From assembly GCA_964496495.1 (NCBI GenBank), contig CAZBZU010000039.1:1-32432 (forward strand): DNA of 32,432 nt, written 5' to 3'. The stretch comes from JASBRS01 sp964496495 (GTDB taxonomy: Bacteria > Deinococcota > Deinococci > Deinococcales > Trueperaceae). The position numbers and the translations under genes are program-made. The notes under the pieces were generated by a model, which saw nothing but the letters and a program-made list of their open reading frames with translations, was not told where the DNA came from and made no database searches. This document shows positions 1 to 7,257 of the stretch, piece after piece (within the stretch, counting starts at the first letter, position 1; every line of letters begins with the position of its first letter).

Positions 1-1087
1 TGAAGGTGATCTCGATGAAGTCGATGAAGAAGCCGAGCAGGAAGATCGCCAGCATGGTGAAGAAGACGAAGCCGAACTCACCCCACGGCAGATTGGTGAG
101 GAAGTTGTCCACCGCGATGTCTCCGTGAAGGGCCCGGAACACCATCGAGAAGGTGGTGGCGCCCACCAGGATGATGAACACCATGCTGGTGAGCTTGAGC
201 GTCTGGTCCATGGTGCTTACCAGGTTCGAGAGGGTGAGCCGCCGGTTGATCAGCGCCAGCAGCATCGCGCCCACCGCGCCCATGGCGCCGGCCTCGGTGG
301 GGGTGGCGATGCCGAAGAAGATCGTGCCCAGCACGAGCACGATGAGGAACAGAGGCGGGATGAGGTTGACGACCACCTTGAGCGCCAGCTGGCCGCCCGA
401 GATGTTGCGCGCCTCGGCGGGCAGGGCGGGCGCCTCGTGGGGCCTGAAGATGGCGACGAGCGCCACCCACACCATGAACAGCCCGGCCAGCACGAACCCG
501 GGGATGAACGAACCGAGGAAGAGGTCTCCGACGGAGACCCCGAGCTGGTCGCCGAGGATGACCAGCACGATGCTCGGTGGGATGATCTGGCCGAGCGTCC
601 CGGAGGCTGCCACGACCCCCGTCGCCAGCGGCTTGCTGTACTTGTACTTGAGCATCACCGGCAGCGCCAGGACGCCCATGGTCACCACCGAGGCCCCGAC
701 GACGCCGGTGGACGCGGCCAGCAGCGCGCCCACCGCGACCACTGAGATGGCGAGGCCGCCGCGCAGGCTGCCGAATAGGATGCCCATGGTCTCGAGCAGC
801 TCCTCGGCAAGCCCGGACTTCTCCAGCATCACCCCCATGAACACGAAGAAGGGCACCGCCACCAGGGTGTAGTTGTCCATGATGTTGCCGAAGATGCGCT
901 GTGGCAGGATGTTGAGGCGCGCGACCGTGAAGATGGGGTGCCACGGCAGGTGGAAGCCCAGGAACTTCTCGGTGAAGTCGCTGCCGATGAAGGTGAACAG
1001 CACCGCCGTCCCGCCCAGGCTGAACGCCACCGGGTAGCCGATGAGCAGCAGCACCACCGCGGCGGCGAACATCCACAGGCCGAGCAT
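1..1087 (-). CDS. dctM: TRAP transporter large permease DctM (C-terminus cut by window edge)
   Basis: Large membrane subunit of a tripartite ATP-independent periplasmic (TRAP) transporter, which drives solute uptake with an ion gradient. The reading frame starts at ATG 1087 and is open to base 1, giving about 362 residues of the usual 425-430, so only the last membrane segments are missing. The translation begins MLGLWMFAAAVVLLLIGYPV, a typical DctM opening, and contains the family stretches GNIMDNYTLVAVPFFVFMG, LLAASTGVVGASVVTMG, SGTLGQIIPPSIVLVI and FFGIATPTEAGAMGAVGA, with many hydrophobic helices. The start overlaps the dctQ stop by one base (TGATG), so the two are translationally coupled. 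The substrate cannot be read from the permease; the solute-binding DctP is not in view and may lie beyond the left edge. Family assignment is firm. Confidence 0.93.
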   Translation of the reverse strand, partial: MLGLWMFAAAVVLLLIGYPVAFSLGGTAVLFTFIGSDFTEKFLGFHLPWHPIFTVARLNILPQRIFGNIMDNYTLVAVPFFVFMGVMLEKSGLAEELLETMGILFGSLRGGLAISVVAVGALLAASTGVVGASVVTMGVLALPVMLKYKYSKPLATGVVAASGTLGQIIPPSIVLVILGDQLGVSVGDLFLGSFIPGFVLAGLFMVWVALVAIFRPHEAPALPAEARNISGGQLALKVVVNLIPPLFLIVLVLGTIFFGIATPTEAGAMGAVGAMLLALINRRLTLSNLVSTMDQTLKLTSMVFIILVGATTFSMVFRALHGDIAVDNFLTNLPWGEFGFVFFTMLAIFLLGFFIDFIEITF

Positions 1088-1695
1088 CAGGCACGCACCG
1101 CGCTGTCGTCCTGCACCTCGAGGTGGTCGCTGGCGTAGATGCTGCGCGAGCCCTTGCGCCCCGACAAGAAGGCGATGTTCTTGACGACCTCACTGAGCCC
1201 CTGGGCGATGAGCAACGAGAAGGCGATGACGATCACCGTCTTGATGGGGTAGCGTGCCAGCCCCCCGGGGTTGGGGCTCATCTCGTGCACGCGCCAGCTC
1301 GCGGCCACGTAGTGGTGGCTGAAGTAGATTCCCATGAGACTGAACGGCACCAGGAACAGGATCGTGGCGAAGATGTCGATCCAGGCCTTGGCCCGCGGGG
1401 AGAGATTGGTGAAGATCACGTCGACGCGCACGTGCCCGTCGTTCCTGAGAACGTAGGCGGCGCCTAGCAGGAACACCAGGTTGTAGCTATAGGTCTGCAG
1501 CTCCAGGTAGGTGTTGCCGCTGGCCTTCTCGGCCACGGCCTGGCCGAAGATGGCCGCCACCACGCTGAAGCCGTAGCGGGTGAGGACGTTGTAGACCCCG
1601 ACGAGCACCATGAACAGCGTCAACCACCACATCAGCTTGCCGACGATCGTCGTGAAGGCGTCGATCCCTCTGGACATCGCAAGGAAGAACTTCAA
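1087..1695 (-). CDS. dctQ: TRAP transporter small permease DctQ
   Basis: Small four-helix membrane subunit that pairs with DctM. The protein (about 202 residues from the chosen start) has hydrophobic segments beginning LMWWLTLFMVLVGVYNVLTR, then YSYNLVFLLGAAYVLRNDGHVRVDVIF, a central helix pair and a C-terminal helix before a charged tail. The motif NDGHVRVDVIF is the classic DctQ signature. The start is uncertain. GTG at 1716 is possible, but a clean AGGAG at 1703-1707 lies seven bases before TTG 1695 and inside any longer version, so I chose the TTG. ATG 1677 is a third option. It lies downstream of mltG after a 250-base gap that holds its own candidate promoter, so it need not share the alaS operon transcript. 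Confidence 0.88.
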   Translation of the reverse strand: MKFFLAMSRGIDAFTTIVGKLMWWLTLFMVLVGVYNVLTRYGFSVVAAIFGQAVAEKASGNTYLELQTYSYNLVFLLGAAYVLRNDGHVRVDVIFTNLSPRAKAWIDIFATILFLVPFSLMGIYFSHHYVAASWRVHEMSPNPGGLARYPIKTVIVIAFSLLIAQGLSEVVKNIAFLSGRKGSRSIYASDHLEVQDDSAVRA

Positions 1696-1702
1696 GACCT
1701 CG

Positions 1703-1707
1703 CTCCT
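1703..1707 (-). promoter_or_regulatory. Ribosome binding site that decides the dctQ start
   Basis: AGGAG on the minus strand, seven bases before TTG 1695. Because it lies within the longer GTG-1716 frame, it argues for a TTG start. Confidence 0.55.
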
Positions 1708-1756
1708 TCGAGACACCCCTACCGTGGCAACGCGCCCTGGGTGAGTGGATTACCGC

Positions 1757-1786
1757 ATGGTATTCACAAGCTCGAGCGAGCGTCAA
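1757..1786 (-). promoter_or_regulatory. Candidate sigma-70-type promoter for dctQM
   Basis: On the minus strand TTGACG (1781-1786) is followed after 18 bases by TACCAT (1757-1762). This points toward dctQ with an expected transcript start near 1750 and a leader of about 55 bases. The -35 matches consensus at five of six positions, the -10 at four of six. Seen by eye only. Confidence 0.45.
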
Positions 1787-1907
1787 CGCACCGCCGCCGC
1801 CCGGGGCACCGCCCGTGGCGTGGTCCGGGCCGTTGTACCCGGGGAGTGGCGCGGCCGATCGCGCGTCCGCCCCGGTCGCTCTCCGATGGGGCTGAAGGCC
1901 GTCAGAG

Positions 1908-1939
1908 CCGACCGTCGGTGCCGGCAGCCGAGCGTCGGC
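1908..1939. repeat. Two adjacent small inverted repeats downstream of mltG
   Basis: CCGAC-c-GTCGG (1908-1918) and GCCGA-gcg-TCGGC (1927-1939) sit 30-60 bases beyond the mltG stop. They share a related core and could form small hairpins or be binding sites. There is no run of T on either side, so a normal intrinsic terminator is not supported. The rest of the gap 1717-1969 shows only the dctQ promoter candidate. Confidence 0.3.
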
Positions 1940-1969
1940 CGGCGTTGGATGTGCCTGCAACTCCATGCG

Positions 1970-3076
1970 TCACGGGGCCCGGTCCTGCAGGTAGCGGCGC
2001 ACGTCCTGGTTGTGCGCTTGCAGGCTGGTGTTGGGGCGGAACACGGTCTTGCCGTTCACGTGGGCGTGCAGGAAGTAGAGGTAGCGCTTGCCCTGGGCGT
2101 CCGTGCGCACCGGCTGGAGGACGGCTTGCAGCGCGGCGTCGCCGGGGCTGTCGATCGGCCCTTTCGGGAGGCCGGAGCGGGTGTAGGTATTCCATGGCGT
2201 GTCCTTCTGCAGGTCCTCCGGCTTCAGCTCCGGCAGGGCCTTGCCCAGGCCGTAGGCCACCGTGGGGTCGGACTGCAGCGGCATGCCCAGGTCGAGGCGG
2301 TTGAGGAACACGCCGGCGATGATCGGCATCTCGCCGTTGCTGGCCGCCTCCGCCTGCACCATGCTGGCGAGCGTGACCCAGCCGTGGACGCTGAGGCCGC
2401 GCGCGCGCAGGCGGCTCTCGACGGCGGCCGTGAGCTCCTGGCGAAAGCGCTGGAGCATGAGGGAGATCACCTCGTGCGGGGTGCTCCTCACCGGGATGGC
2501 GTAGCTGGCGGGGAAGAGGTAGCCCTCGAGGCCGTCGCCCGCGGGGACGAACCCGGGTCGGAGATCGCCGGGGTGGCGGATCAGCTCGAGGTAGCCCGCG
2601 GCGTCTCCCAGTCCCTCCTTGGCCAGGCGCCGGGCGACGTCCGTCGCCCGCCAGCCCTCCGGCACCACCACCTCCACCGTGCGGGGCCGGCCGCCCTTCC
2701 TCAGCGCCGCCGCCACCTGGGGCGCGCTCATGGCGGGGCTGAGGTCGTAGAGCCCCTCCCCGATGCTGCGGTCGAGGCGGCGCGCGCGCAGGTAGAGCTC
2801 GAAGATCCGCGCGTTCCTCACCAGCCCCTGGTCGGCCAGCGCGCGAGCGACCTCCTTGCCGCCCCAACCGGGCTTCACCTCGAAGGTGACCTGCCTGGGC
2901 GTGGCGCTCGGCGGCGTGAGCTGGTAGAGCACCGCCAGCACCGCGGCGATGACAAGTAGCAGCGCGGCCAACCCGCTGAGCACGCCCGGTCGTGCCCGAC
3001 GCCAGCGAGGCGGCGGTTGCGGCCGCTCGGCCGCCGGGCGACGTTGCTCCTCGCGGGGGGACCGGCCGTCCGCCAC
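1970..3076 (-). CDS. mltG: Endolytic murein transglycosylase MltG (YceG-like)
   Basis: Inner-membrane lytic transglycosylase that cleaves nascent peptidoglycan strands and is thought to terminate glycan chain growth. The 368-residue protein has a basic, proline-rich cytoplasmic tail (1-30), one membrane helix at about 31-52, a LysM-like region (about 62-130), and the YceG catalytic domain. Visible motifs are EGYLFPASY (184-192), LASMVQAEA (236-244), GVFLNRL, LQSDPTVAYGLG and the C-terminal YLYFLHAHVNGKTVF. In Escherichia coli the catalytic residue is the second glutamate of EKE; here it is E243, while the first glutamate is Q241, so activity should be kept. Start is GTG 3076 with an AGGAGAG ribosome site, three bases after ruvX stops. 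Last gene of the alaS-HAD-ruvX-mltG operon. Confidence 0.93.
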   Translation of the reverse strand: MADGRSPREEQRRPAAERPQPPPRWRRARPGVLSGLAALLLVIAAVLAVLYQLTPPSATPRQVTFEVKPGWGGKEVARALADQGLVRNARIFELYLRARRLDRSIGEGLYDLSPAMSAPQVAAALRKGGRPRTVEVVVPEGWRATDVARRLAKEGLGDAAGYLELIRHPGDLRPGFVPAGDGLEGYLFPASYAIPVRSTPHEVISLMLQRFRQELTAAVESRLRARGLSVHGWVTLASMVQAEAASNGEMPIIAGVFLNRLDLGMPLQSDPTVAYGLGKALPELKPEDLQKDTPWNTYTRSGLPKGPIDSPGDAALQAVLQPVRTDAQGKRYLYFLHAHVNGKTVFRPNTSLQAHNQDVRRYLQDRAP

Positions 3077-3079
3077 GGT

Positions 3080-3598
3080 TCAGCTCTCCTCGTCAGCGTC
3101 GTCGTCCGGGTCGGGGCGGGGCTGCGGCGCGTCGGCGCCCGCCGCCTGGCTGGCGACGCCCGTGCGCGCCAGGTAGCTCTCCAGGATCAGCACGGCCGAC
3201 GCCTCGTCGATCGCGCCCTTGGGGAGCGCTCCCCCCGACCGCCCGCCGGGGCGCCGCGCGCCGGTGGAGGCGCTGTCGCGCAGTCGCCTCTCGGCCAGCG
3301 CCGTGGTGAAGCGTTCATCCTCCAGCGCCACAGGCAGCCCGGCGGCCTCCAGGGCGGCCGCGAAGGCTCGCGCCAGCGCCGTCTGCCGCGACTCGGGGCC
3401 GCGCGTGGGGCGCGGCAGCCCCACCACGACCAGGGAGGCACCCTCACGGGCTGCCAGCTCCCTGACGGCCGCCACGTCGGCACGTGTGCCGCGACGGTCG
3501 AGCCAGCCGCGGCCGAAGGCGAGCGGGCCGCCTCGCTCGCCGCGCGCCACCCCGATGCGCGCACGTCCCACGTCGAGTGCCAGGATCACCTCGCCCAC
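3080..3598 (-). CDS. ruvX: RuvX/YqgF family pre-16S rRNA nuclease, Holliday-junction-resolvase-like
   Basis: RNase H-fold nuclease; the family is implicated in maturation of the 16S rRNA 5' end and was first proposed as an alternative Holliday junction resolvase. From GTG 3598 the protein has 172 residues. It opens VGEVILALDVGRARIGVA, with D9 as the first catalytic aspartate; VVVGLP follows at about 57-62, then EDERFTTALAERRL (93-106) and IDEASAVLILESYL (130-143) carrying the other acidic residues. A tail of about 25 residues rich in D, P and A extends past the usual length of about 140. Start is GTG 3598, four bases after the HAD stop; GTG 3589 would also fit, and the frame remains open upstream without family similarity. 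No strong ribosome site, so coupling to the upstream gene is likely. Confidence 0.9.
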   Translation of the reverse strand: MGEVILALDVGRARIGVARGERGGPLAFGRGWLDRRGTRADVAAVRELAAREGASLVVVGLPRPTRGPESRQTALARAFAAALEAAGLPVALEDERFTTALAERRLRDSASTGARRPGGRSGGALPKGAIDEASAVLILESYLARTGVASQAAGADAPQPRPDPDDDADEES

Positions 3599-3602
3599 GC
3601 TA

Positions 3603-4463
3603 CTACCCGTTCGTGGGCGGCCGGTGTGCGGCATCCGTCGTAGGCGCGCCGCACCAGGACTCCAGCACAGCCGCCACGCCATCGTCGTCGTTGCTCCCGG
3701 CGACGTGGTCTGCCGCGGCCCTGACCTCTTCGCTGGCATTGGCGACCGCCACGCCGAAGCCTGCCCAGCGGATCATCTCCACGTCGTTGCGCTGGTCGCC
3801 GAAGGCCGCTACCGCGCGGCGATCGATGCCGGCCACGCTGCACCTCTCGGCCAGGGCCGCTCCCTTGTCGACGCGGGGGTCGAGCAGCTCCAGCAGGCCG
3901 CCGGCGCTCCAGGTTCGCCCGACCGGAAGCGCCGCCACGGCCTCGGCAAGCTCCGCGGCCGACCGCCCCTCCGCCGACGCCAGGAGCTTGATGGCTCCAG
4001 CGTCGATGAACCTCTCGGCGGGGCCGACGTCGGTCGGAGCTCCCGGGCCCAGGCGGGCCTCGGCCTCGCGACGCGCCAGCACCTCGGGCTCGAGGTACCA
4101 GCCGTGGTCGCTCTCCAGCCCCACGCCGACGGTCGGGAAGGCGTTCCTCAAGCGCGCCAGCGCCTCGCGCGCGACGCCTGGCTCGAGGTGGTGGCGGACC
4201 GCGAGGGCGCCCGTCGCGGGATGGTAGACGGCAGCGCCGTTGAAGCAGATGTAGGGGTCCGTCAGCCCCAGCTCGGCGGCGTAGGCCCTGGAGCTGCGGG
4301 GTGGCCGGCCGGTGCACAGCATCACCGTCACGCCGCGCGCCACCAGGGCGCCCACCGCCGCCCGGGAGCGGGCGCTGACGCGCTTGTCGCTGGTGAGCAG
4401 GGTGCCGTCGAGATCGAGCGCCACCAGCCTCGGGGCGCCGCCGGGGAAGCAGGCCGCGGCCAC
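3603..4463 (-). CDS. Cof-type HAD-IIB family hydrolase (sugar or nucleotide phosphatase)
   Basis: Cytoplasmic haloacid-dehalogenase-fold phosphatase of about 286 residues. Motif I is LVALDLDGTL (catalytic D17 and D19), motif II MLCTGRPP, motif III the lysine in GAIKLLA, and motif IV GDQRNDVEMI. The region between motifs II and III is long enough for the C2B cap typical of Cof/YidA enzymes, which hydrolyse small phosphorylated metabolites such as sugar phosphates or flavin precursors. The specific substrate cannot be predicted. Start GTG 4463 lies four bases after the alaS stop; a longer frame upstream reads into alaS and looks non-coding. It sits between alaS and ruvX, where Bacillus has the small gene yrzL (IreB/ReoM family), so it looks like an insertion or replacement in a conserved operon. 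Confidence 0.88.
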   Translation of the reverse strand: MAAACFPGGAPRLVALDLDGTLLTSDKRVSARSRAAVGALVARGVTVMLCTGRPPRSSRAYAAELGLTDPYICFNGAAVYHPATGALAVRHHLEPGVAREALARLRNAFPTVGVGLESDHGWYLEPEVLARREAEARLGPGAPTDVGPAERFIDAGAIKLLASAEGRSAAELAEAVAALPVGRTWSAGGLLELLDPRVDKGAALAERCSVAGIDRRAVAAFGDQRNDVEMIRWAGFGVAVANASEEVRAAADHVAGSNDDDGVAAVLESWCGAPTTDAAHRPPTNG

Positions 4464-4467
4464 GCGC

Positions 4468-7158
4468 TCAGCCCGCCAGGACCTCGGCCACGGCGGCCAG
4501 GGCGGCCGGCAAGGCCGCGGGGTCCTTGACGCCGGCCTGCGCCATGTCGGGCCTGCCGCCCCCGCCGCCGCCCGCCCTGCGGGCGAGCTCGCGGATGAGG
4601 TTGCCGGCATGGGCGCCGCGCTGGCGGGCGCCGTCCGAGACCTTCGCCACCAGCAGCGAGCCACTGCCTACCACCACCACGTCGGCGCCGCTCTTGCCCA
4701 GCAGGGCGTCGGCGGCGTTGCGAAGGGCGGTGGCGTCGAGCCCCTGGAGCGAGGCGGTGGTGAAGCGGTAGCCGCCCGACTCCCGGAGCTCGGCACCGGC
4801 CGCCGCGCCCGCGGTCTGCGCCGCCGCCAGCCGGTCGCGCAGCTGGGCGGCCTCGCGCTGGGCCAGCTTGAGGTCGGCCTGCAGCTTGTGGACCCGCTCG
4901 CCCAGCTCACCCGCGGTGCCGCCCAGCGCCTGAGCGAGGCGCTGCGCGGCGGTCCGCTGCTCCTGCGCCACGCGCAACGCCGCCATCCCTACCCGCGCCT
5001 CGATGCGGCGGACGCCGGCCGACACCGCTTCCTCGGCGGTGACCAGCAGGCTGCCGATCTCGCCGGTGCGGCGCACGTGCGTGCCCCCGCACAGCTCGAT
5101 CGACGCCGCCGCCCGGTCGGGCCCACCCGCGCCCGTGCCGCCGGCGCCCATGGTGACCATACGCACCTGCTGGCCGTACTTCTCGCCGAAGAGCATCATG
5201 GCGCCGGCCGCTCTCGCCTCTGCGATGGGCACCACCCGCCAGCCCACCTCGACGTCGGCCTGGATCCAGCGGTTGACGAGCTCCTCGACCTGCGCGATCT
5301 GCTCGCGGGTGAGTGCCTGACCGTGGGAGAAGTCGAAGCGCAGGCGCTCCGGCACCACCAGCGACCCGGCCTGCGCCACGTGGGCCCCCAGGACGCTGCG
5401 CAGCGCGGCGTGGAGGAGGTGGGTGGCGCTGTGGTGCTTCTCGGTCTCGCGGCGGCTGGGATCGACCTGCGCCTCCAGGCGCTGGCCCGGGGTGAGCTCG
5501 CCGCGCACCACGCGCGCGTGGTGCAGGATGAAGCCCTGGCTGCTGCGGCTGGTCGAGCTGACCACCGCGGCGCCGCCCTCCCAGGCGAGCTTGCCGCTGT
5601 CGCCGATCTGGCCCCCGCCCTCGGCGTAGAACGGCGTTCGGTCGAGGATCACGATGCCGGACGCGCCCTCCTGGAGGCTATCCACCTCCTCGTCGCCAGC
5701 CAGCAACGCCTGCACGGCGGCCGAAGTGGTCAGCTCGACGTAGCCGCGGAACTCGGTCTCCGCGACACGCTGCGCGACATCGCCCAGAGCGTCGCGGCTC
5801 TCGCTGAAGAGGGCGCCACCCTGGCGGCCGCCTCGCGAGACCTCCCGGGCGGCCTGGCGTGCCGCTTCGTACCCTTCGCCGTCGACGCGCACGCCGCGCT
5901 CGTCCGCCATCTCCCGGGTGAGATCCAGGGGGAAGCCGTGCGTCTGCCACAGGTCGAACGCGGTGGCGCCGTCCAGCACGTCGCCGCTCAGCTCGTCCAG
6001 CACCTGCGCCACGCGCTGCATGCCGGACTCGAGCGTGCGCAGGAACTGCTCCTCCTCGATCCGAATGATGCCCTTCACGCGCTCCCGGCCGTCCACGAGC
6101 TCCGGGTAGGGCTCGCCCATGCTCTCGATCACCTGGTCGACGAGGCCGTAGAGGACCGGCTCCTGCAGACCCAGCAGCCAGGCGTGGCGCGAGGCCCGTC
6201 GCAGCAACATCTTCACCACGTAGCCGGGTCCGTCGTTGGCCGGCATGACGCCGTCCGTCACGGCGAAGGCGACCGCCCGCAGGTGGTCGGCGATGACGCG
6301 CTCGGAGACGCTGTCGACCCCGCGGTAGGGGGTGCCGGAGAGCTCCGCGACGCGGCGGATGGTCGGCTGGAACAGCTCGGTGGCGTAGGCGTCCTCGAGG
6401 CCGGTCATCACCGCCGCCAGGCGCTCGAAGCCCAGACCGGTATCGATGTTCTTCTGCGGCAGCGGGTCGAGCGCCCCGCCGTCCTTGCGGTCGTACTGGG
6501 TGAAGACCAGGTTCCACACCTCGATGAAGCGATCGCCGGAGCCGGTGTTGGGACCGGTCTCGTCCGCGCTGCCGAACTCCGGGCCGCGGTCGTAGAAGAT
6601 CTCCGAGCACGGGCCGCAAGGTCCGTTCGGGCCTTCGCTGACGGCGTTCGCCGGCCAGAAGTTCTCGTCTTCGCCCCAGCGCGAGATGCGCTCGCGCGGC
6701 ACCCCGACCTCCTCGGTCCAGACCCTGAAGGCCTCGTCGTCGTCCTGGTAGATGGTGACGTAGAGGCGCTCGGGATCGAGCCCCAGCCACGCCGCCGAGG
6801 TCATGAACTCCCACGCCCAGGCGGCCGCCTCCTTCTTGAAGTAGTCACCGAAGGAGAAGTTGCCCATCATCTCGAAGAAGGAATGGTGGCGGAGCGTGCG
6901 GCCGACGTTCTCGATGTCGTTGATGCGCAGGCACTTCTGGGCCGTGGTGACGCGGTGGTGCACCCCTTCCACGCCCGCGAACTTGGGGGTGGCGCCGAGG
7001 AAGTAGGGCTTGAACTGCACCATGCCGGCACTGGTGAACATCAGGGTGGGATCCCCCGACTTGAGCGAGGCCGAGGGGAAGGCGAGATGCCCCTTCCCCT
7101 CGAAGAAGCGCAGGTACTTCGAGCGTAGCTCGTTGATGCTGTTCACGCCGTCTGACAC
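4468..7158 (-). CDS. alaS: Alanine-tRNA ligase
   Basis: Class II aminoacyl-tRNA synthetase that charges tRNA-Ala, 896 residues, within the family's usual 870-900. The aminoacylation core has FTSAGMVQFKPYF (about 41-53) and RHHSFFEMMGNFSFGDYF (90-107). The anticodon-independent tRNA recognition region follows. The editing domain shows the zinc ligands HSATH (H576, H580) and CGGTH (C690, H694). A coiled-coil segment (LQADLKLAQREAAQLRDRL) leads to the C-Ala domain, which ends with the glycine-rich GGGGGGRPDMAQAG. Start GTG 7158 has GGGAGG seven bases upstream; longer versions from the same frame reach back over the promoter. First gene of the operon with the HAD phosphatase, ruvX and mltG, so all probably depend on the TATAAT promoter at 7202-7207. 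Confidence 0.97.
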   Translation of the reverse strand: MSDGVNSINELRSKYLRFFEGKGHLAFPSASLKSGDPTLMFTSAGMVQFKPYFLGATPKFAGVEGVHHRVTTAQKCLRINDIENVGRTLRHHSFFEMMGNFSFGDYFKKEAAAWAWEFMTSAAWLGLDPERLYVTIYQDDDEAFRVWTEEVGVPRERISRWGEDENFWPANAVSEGPNGPCGPCSEIFYDRGPEFGSADETGPNTGSGDRFIEVWNLVFTQYDRKDGGALDPLPQKNIDTGLGFERLAAVMTGLEDAYATELFQPTIRRVAELSGTPYRGVDSVSERVIADHLRAVAFAVTDGVMPANDGPGYVVKMLLRRASRHAWLLGLQEPVLYGLVDQVIESMGEPYPELVDGRERVKGIIRIEEEQFLRTLESGMQRVAQVLDELSGDVLDGATAFDLWQTHGFPLDLTREMADERGVRVDGEGYEAARQAAREVSRGGRQGGALFSESRDALGDVAQRVAETEFRGYVELTTSAAVQALLAGDEEVDSLQEGASGIVILDRTPFYAEGGGQIGDSGKLAWEGGAAVVSSTSRSSQGFILHHARVVRGELTPGQRLEAQVDPSRRETEKHHSATHLLHAALRSVLGAHVAQAGSLVVPERLRFDFSHGQALTREQIAQVEELVNRWIQADVEVGWRVVPIAEARAAGAMMLFGEKYGQQVRMVTMGAGGTGAGGPDRAAASIELCGGTHVRRTGEIGSLLVTAEEAVSAGVRRIEARVGMAALRVAQEQRTAAQRLAQALGGTAGELGERVHKLQADLKLAQREAAQLRDRLAAAQTAGAAAGAELRESGGYRFTTASLQGLDATALRNAADALLGKSGADVVVVGSGSLLVAKVSDGARQRGAHAGNLIRELARRAGGGGGGRPDMAQAGVKDPAALPAALAAVAEVLAG

Positions 7159-7201
7159 CGTTGGGCCTCCCGCTCGCGCGTCCTGCGCGGACCGAGGCAG
7201 C

Positions 7202-7207
7202 ATTATA
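7202..7207 (-). promoter_or_regulatory. Perfect -10 box for alaS operon
   Basis: TATAAT on the minus strand, giving a transcript start near 7195 and a leader of about 37 bases with the ribosome site GGGAGG. No good -35 hexamer is visible; that position falls in a GC palindrome. Confidence 0.6.
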
Positions 7208-7222
7208 CCCGTCGGGGCTGTG

Positions 7223-7234
7223 CGGGCCGGCCCG
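7223..7234. repeat. 12-bp perfect GC palindrome between divergent promoters
   Basis: CGGGCCGGCCCG is self-complementary and lies between the back-to-back -10 boxes of alaS and the MFS gene, where both -35 elements would be. It could be an operator or simply a product of high GC. Confidence 0.3.
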
Positions 7235-7244
7235 GCCCGCGGCG

Positions 7245-7250
7245 TAGAAT
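7245..7250 (+). promoter_or_regulatory. Leaderless-type -10 box for the MFS gene
   Basis: TAGAAT ends seven bases before GTG 7258, so transcription would begin at or almost at the start codon. There is no ribosome site between them. This is the TANNNT arrangement described for leaderless mRNAs in Deinococcus and actinobacteria. Confidence 0.5.
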
Positions 7251-7257
7251 CGAGCGC

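Noticed and set aside
2345..2365. Loss of the MltG catalytic glutamate (EKE motif read as QAE)
   Set aside because: The catalytic residue in E. coli corresponds, by my count, to the second glutamate, which is present as E243; only the non-catalytic first position changed.
4312..7128. Long plus-strand open frame (938 codons) opposite alaS
   Set aside because: It is antisense to a complete alaS with all family motifs; its translation is a low-complexity mix of A, G, R, H and L typical of GC-rich shadow frames.
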